Shown here: in pieces, positions 40,413 to 41,682 of the stretch
Layout of the letters: each line of letters opens with the position of its first letter
Position numbering within the stretch: the first letter of the stretch is position 1
DNA from: Chloroflexota bacterium
GTDB taxonomy: Bacteria > Chloroflexota > Anaerolineae > Aggregatilineales > Phototrophicaceae
NCBI GenBank assembly: GCA_028875245.1
Contig: JAPPEU010000078.1
Coordinates: 1-41,682, forward strand
Direction: 5' to 3'
DNA: 41,682 nt
The notes under the pieces: generated by a model
The model's database searches: none
Told to the model about the DNA's origin: nothing
The model's input: the letters and a program-made list of their open reading frames with translations, nothing else
Translations under genes and position numbers: made by a program

Positions 40413-41513
40413 TCAGCCACAGGCTCCGTTGCGGAAGACATAATCGATATTTACCCAACCCATTATGTCATTATATTCGACCTTGAACCAGTCGTCTGAT
40501 CTTTCCGTGGCGATCAAATTCATGCGAAACGGAATCTCCGCTGCGATGTCATGATCAAGCCCCGGACCGAGACGAAGATTGATAATGTCGCCCGCCCGAA
40601 GCTGGCAATGGGTCAGCGGCATGGCGCCCCCCACCGTGAATGCCAAGTATGTGTCAATCGAATCGCCAGCGACATCACAGCTCGCGGTCAATGTCCCATA
40701 ATCAGCGCTGACCCAGCCCCGCCGCTGCTTGAATCCAACCAAGAACCAGTTGCCGTTTCTCGCCGTCGCCGCCAGGCTCGTTGCGTTCGGGATGATGTCC
40801 AGGCGCGCGTAGTTGACGCTGGGACCGGCGCGCAGGCTCAGGTCATCGGTGGTGGTCAATTCACAGTTGCTGACGCGGTAGGCCTCCGCGGCTGGCTCAG
40901 GCGGCGAAACTGCGATTGATTCGCCCGATTCACCGGCTTGAACTACAGCAGCCTGGAGCAGAACCAGCGTGCCCACCCGGTCAATCATCCCGCAGGTCAG
41001 ACCATTTATGTTTTCGACTGCCAGGTTTGATTGCGCGCGCGGCGCTGTAGACGCATCCAAAAATAACAGCCGGCCTTGCCTGCTAAAGCAGACTTGCATG
41101 GGGACCTCGACCCAGCCCTGCACATCAACCGCGTCGAGGATGCCCTGCGCGATCAACTCCGCATTGGCCACCCCGGCCGCGTCCAACTGCCGGCACTGCA
41201 CATGCGGGGAGCTGGTCGTCACGACAACGCTGCTCGGCAGTGTGAGGCAGGTCTCCACCCTGGGCGGATTGCCCGCCTGAGGCAAACTGATTGCCTGCGT
41301 ATCGATCAGTTCCCCTAGTTCTTCATCATCATCGTCATCATCTTCTTCTTTGCAGTTTTCCTCGTACCACTCTTCCTCTTCTGGATATACGTAGTTGCCA
41401 TCTTGAGCGAGTGTCTCAAGCGTCGCGCAATCGAAATAAAAGTCTTGTGCTAGCGCGCTTGCCGCAATCAACACCAGCCCAGCCAGCAGACAAAGACAGA
41501 ATATGTACTTTAT
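40413..41513 (-). CDS. exported protein with two SH3b domains and an acidic segment
   Basis: A secreted protein of about 366 residues. It has a poly-acidic stretch (KEEDDDDDDEELGE) near its N-terminus, a middle domain with several Cys, and two bacterial SH3 domains at the end: DDLSLRAGPSVNYARL..GNWFLVGF and DIINLRLGPGLDHDIA..DDWFKVEYNDIMGWV. Such domains often bind cell-wall peptides. No ATG fits: the first standard start in frame is GTG 41474, which would leave only a fragment of the signal peptide. ATA at 41513 gives a good one (KYIFCLCLLAGLVLIAASALAQ), so a non-standard start or a mutated ATG is suspected. A consensus promoter lies 56 bases further upstream. Confidence 0.75.
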   Translation of the reverse strand: MKYIFCLCLLAGLVLIAASALAQDFYFDCATLETLAQDGNYVYPEEEEWYEENCKEEDDDDDDEELGELIDTQAISLPQAGNPPRVETCLTLPSSVVVTTSSPHVQCRQLDAAGVANAELIAQGILDAVDVQGWVEVPMQVCFSRQGRLLFLDASTAPRAQSNLAVENINGLTCGMIDRVGTLVLLQAAVVQAGESGESIAVSPPEPAAEAYRVSNCELTTTDDLSLRAGPSVNYARLDIIPNATSLAATARNGNWFLVGFKQRRGWVSADYGTLTASCDVAGDSIDTYLAFTVGGAMPLTHCQLRAGDIINLRLGPGLDHDIAAEIPFRMNLIATERSDDWFKVEYNDIMGWVNIDYVFRNGACG

Positions 41514-41575
41514 AAACCTAAATCGAGTAATTGGATTATAAAAGATTCGGACTCTTTCTCGTAGCGCTTACCTAT

Positions 41576-41604
41576 ATTGTAGACAGCCCAAATTTCTCTG
41601 TCAA
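41576..41604 (-). promoter_or_regulatory. consensus promoter of the SH3b gene
   Basis: On the minus strand TTGACA (41604-41599) and TACAAT (41581-41576) are separated by 17 bases. Transcription from about 41569 would give a leader of about 55 bases before the ATA codon at 41513. Confidence 0.8.
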
Positions 41605-41659
41605 ATATTCCGCGTCTGTCTGAAGACGGGGAAGTGTATCCCTTTCGGTGGAAACAAAA

Positions 41660-41682
41660 AAACTTTACCACCGAGGACACCG
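41660..41682 (+). repeat. CACAGAG-family repeat at the window edge
   Basis: CTTTACCACCGAGGACACCG, cut by the end of the window; same orientation as 3766. Confidence 0.6.

Overview
This is high-GC bacterial chromosome from a heterotroph. The gene set suggests Chloroflexota (Anaerolineae/Caldilineae-like): several sugar-type ABC importers without their own ATPases, a Tat-type sugar-binding protein, PhyH dioxygenases, a sulfatase and a cobalamin-dependent MetH. Hairpin repeats also fill most gaps between genes. The phylum is an inference; no rRNA or ribosomal protein is present to settle it.

Layout. (1) 1-13040, plus strand: a carbohydrate-use region. It holds the tail of a GH172/DUF2961 protein, a complete binding protein + MalF + MalG importer, a DUF4380-like sugar-recognition protein, a clan GH-A glycosidase, a PhyH dioxygenase, a second importer (Tat-exported binding protein, MalG, MalF), an enolase-superfamily acid-sugar dehydratase and an RraA/HMG-aldolase-like protein. 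Together they read as import, trimming and oxidative breakdown of a sugar or uronate-like substrate. (2) 13113-13281: an SRP RNA gene with a consensus promoter, facing a DM13-domain protein. (3) 14025-17012: a MITE-like element, a small hypothetical gene, a frameshifted MFS transporter, and a lower-GC retropepsin/DUF5678 gene pair. (4) 17162-24175, plus strand: metH, a small membrane protein, a second PhyH dioxygenase, a sulfatase and a methyltransferase. (5) 24613-25955, minus: a glycosyltransferase and a small membrane protein. (6) 26464-28893: a serine peptidase (S9) joined in frame to an RmlC-type epimerase through an intergenic repeat. (7) 28891-35455, minus: three paralogous double NTF2/SnoaL-like proteins, an Asp/Glu racemase and a sarcosine-oxidase-like flavoenzyme. 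(8) 35631-36153: a RelE-type toxin-antitoxin pair. (9) 36161-41513, minus: secreted or membrane proteins, a BMP-family binding protein, a methyltransferase gene broken by two tandem in-frame UGA codons, and an SH3b-repeat protein with a consensus promoter.

The most unusual material is non-coding. A hairpin repeat family with constant ends (TGTAGGGGCG / CGCCCCTACA) and interchangeable stem cores occupies most gaps. It has itself been invaded: by a 204-base element with 14-base inverted ends and TGTA duplication, by a 268-base element flanked by CCATCGG, and six times by a conserved 20-base word placed in the hairpin loop. One such copy lies inside a coding sequence and supplies the linker of the peptidase-epimerase fusion. 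A second family built on CACAGAG supplies the end of at least one other protein.
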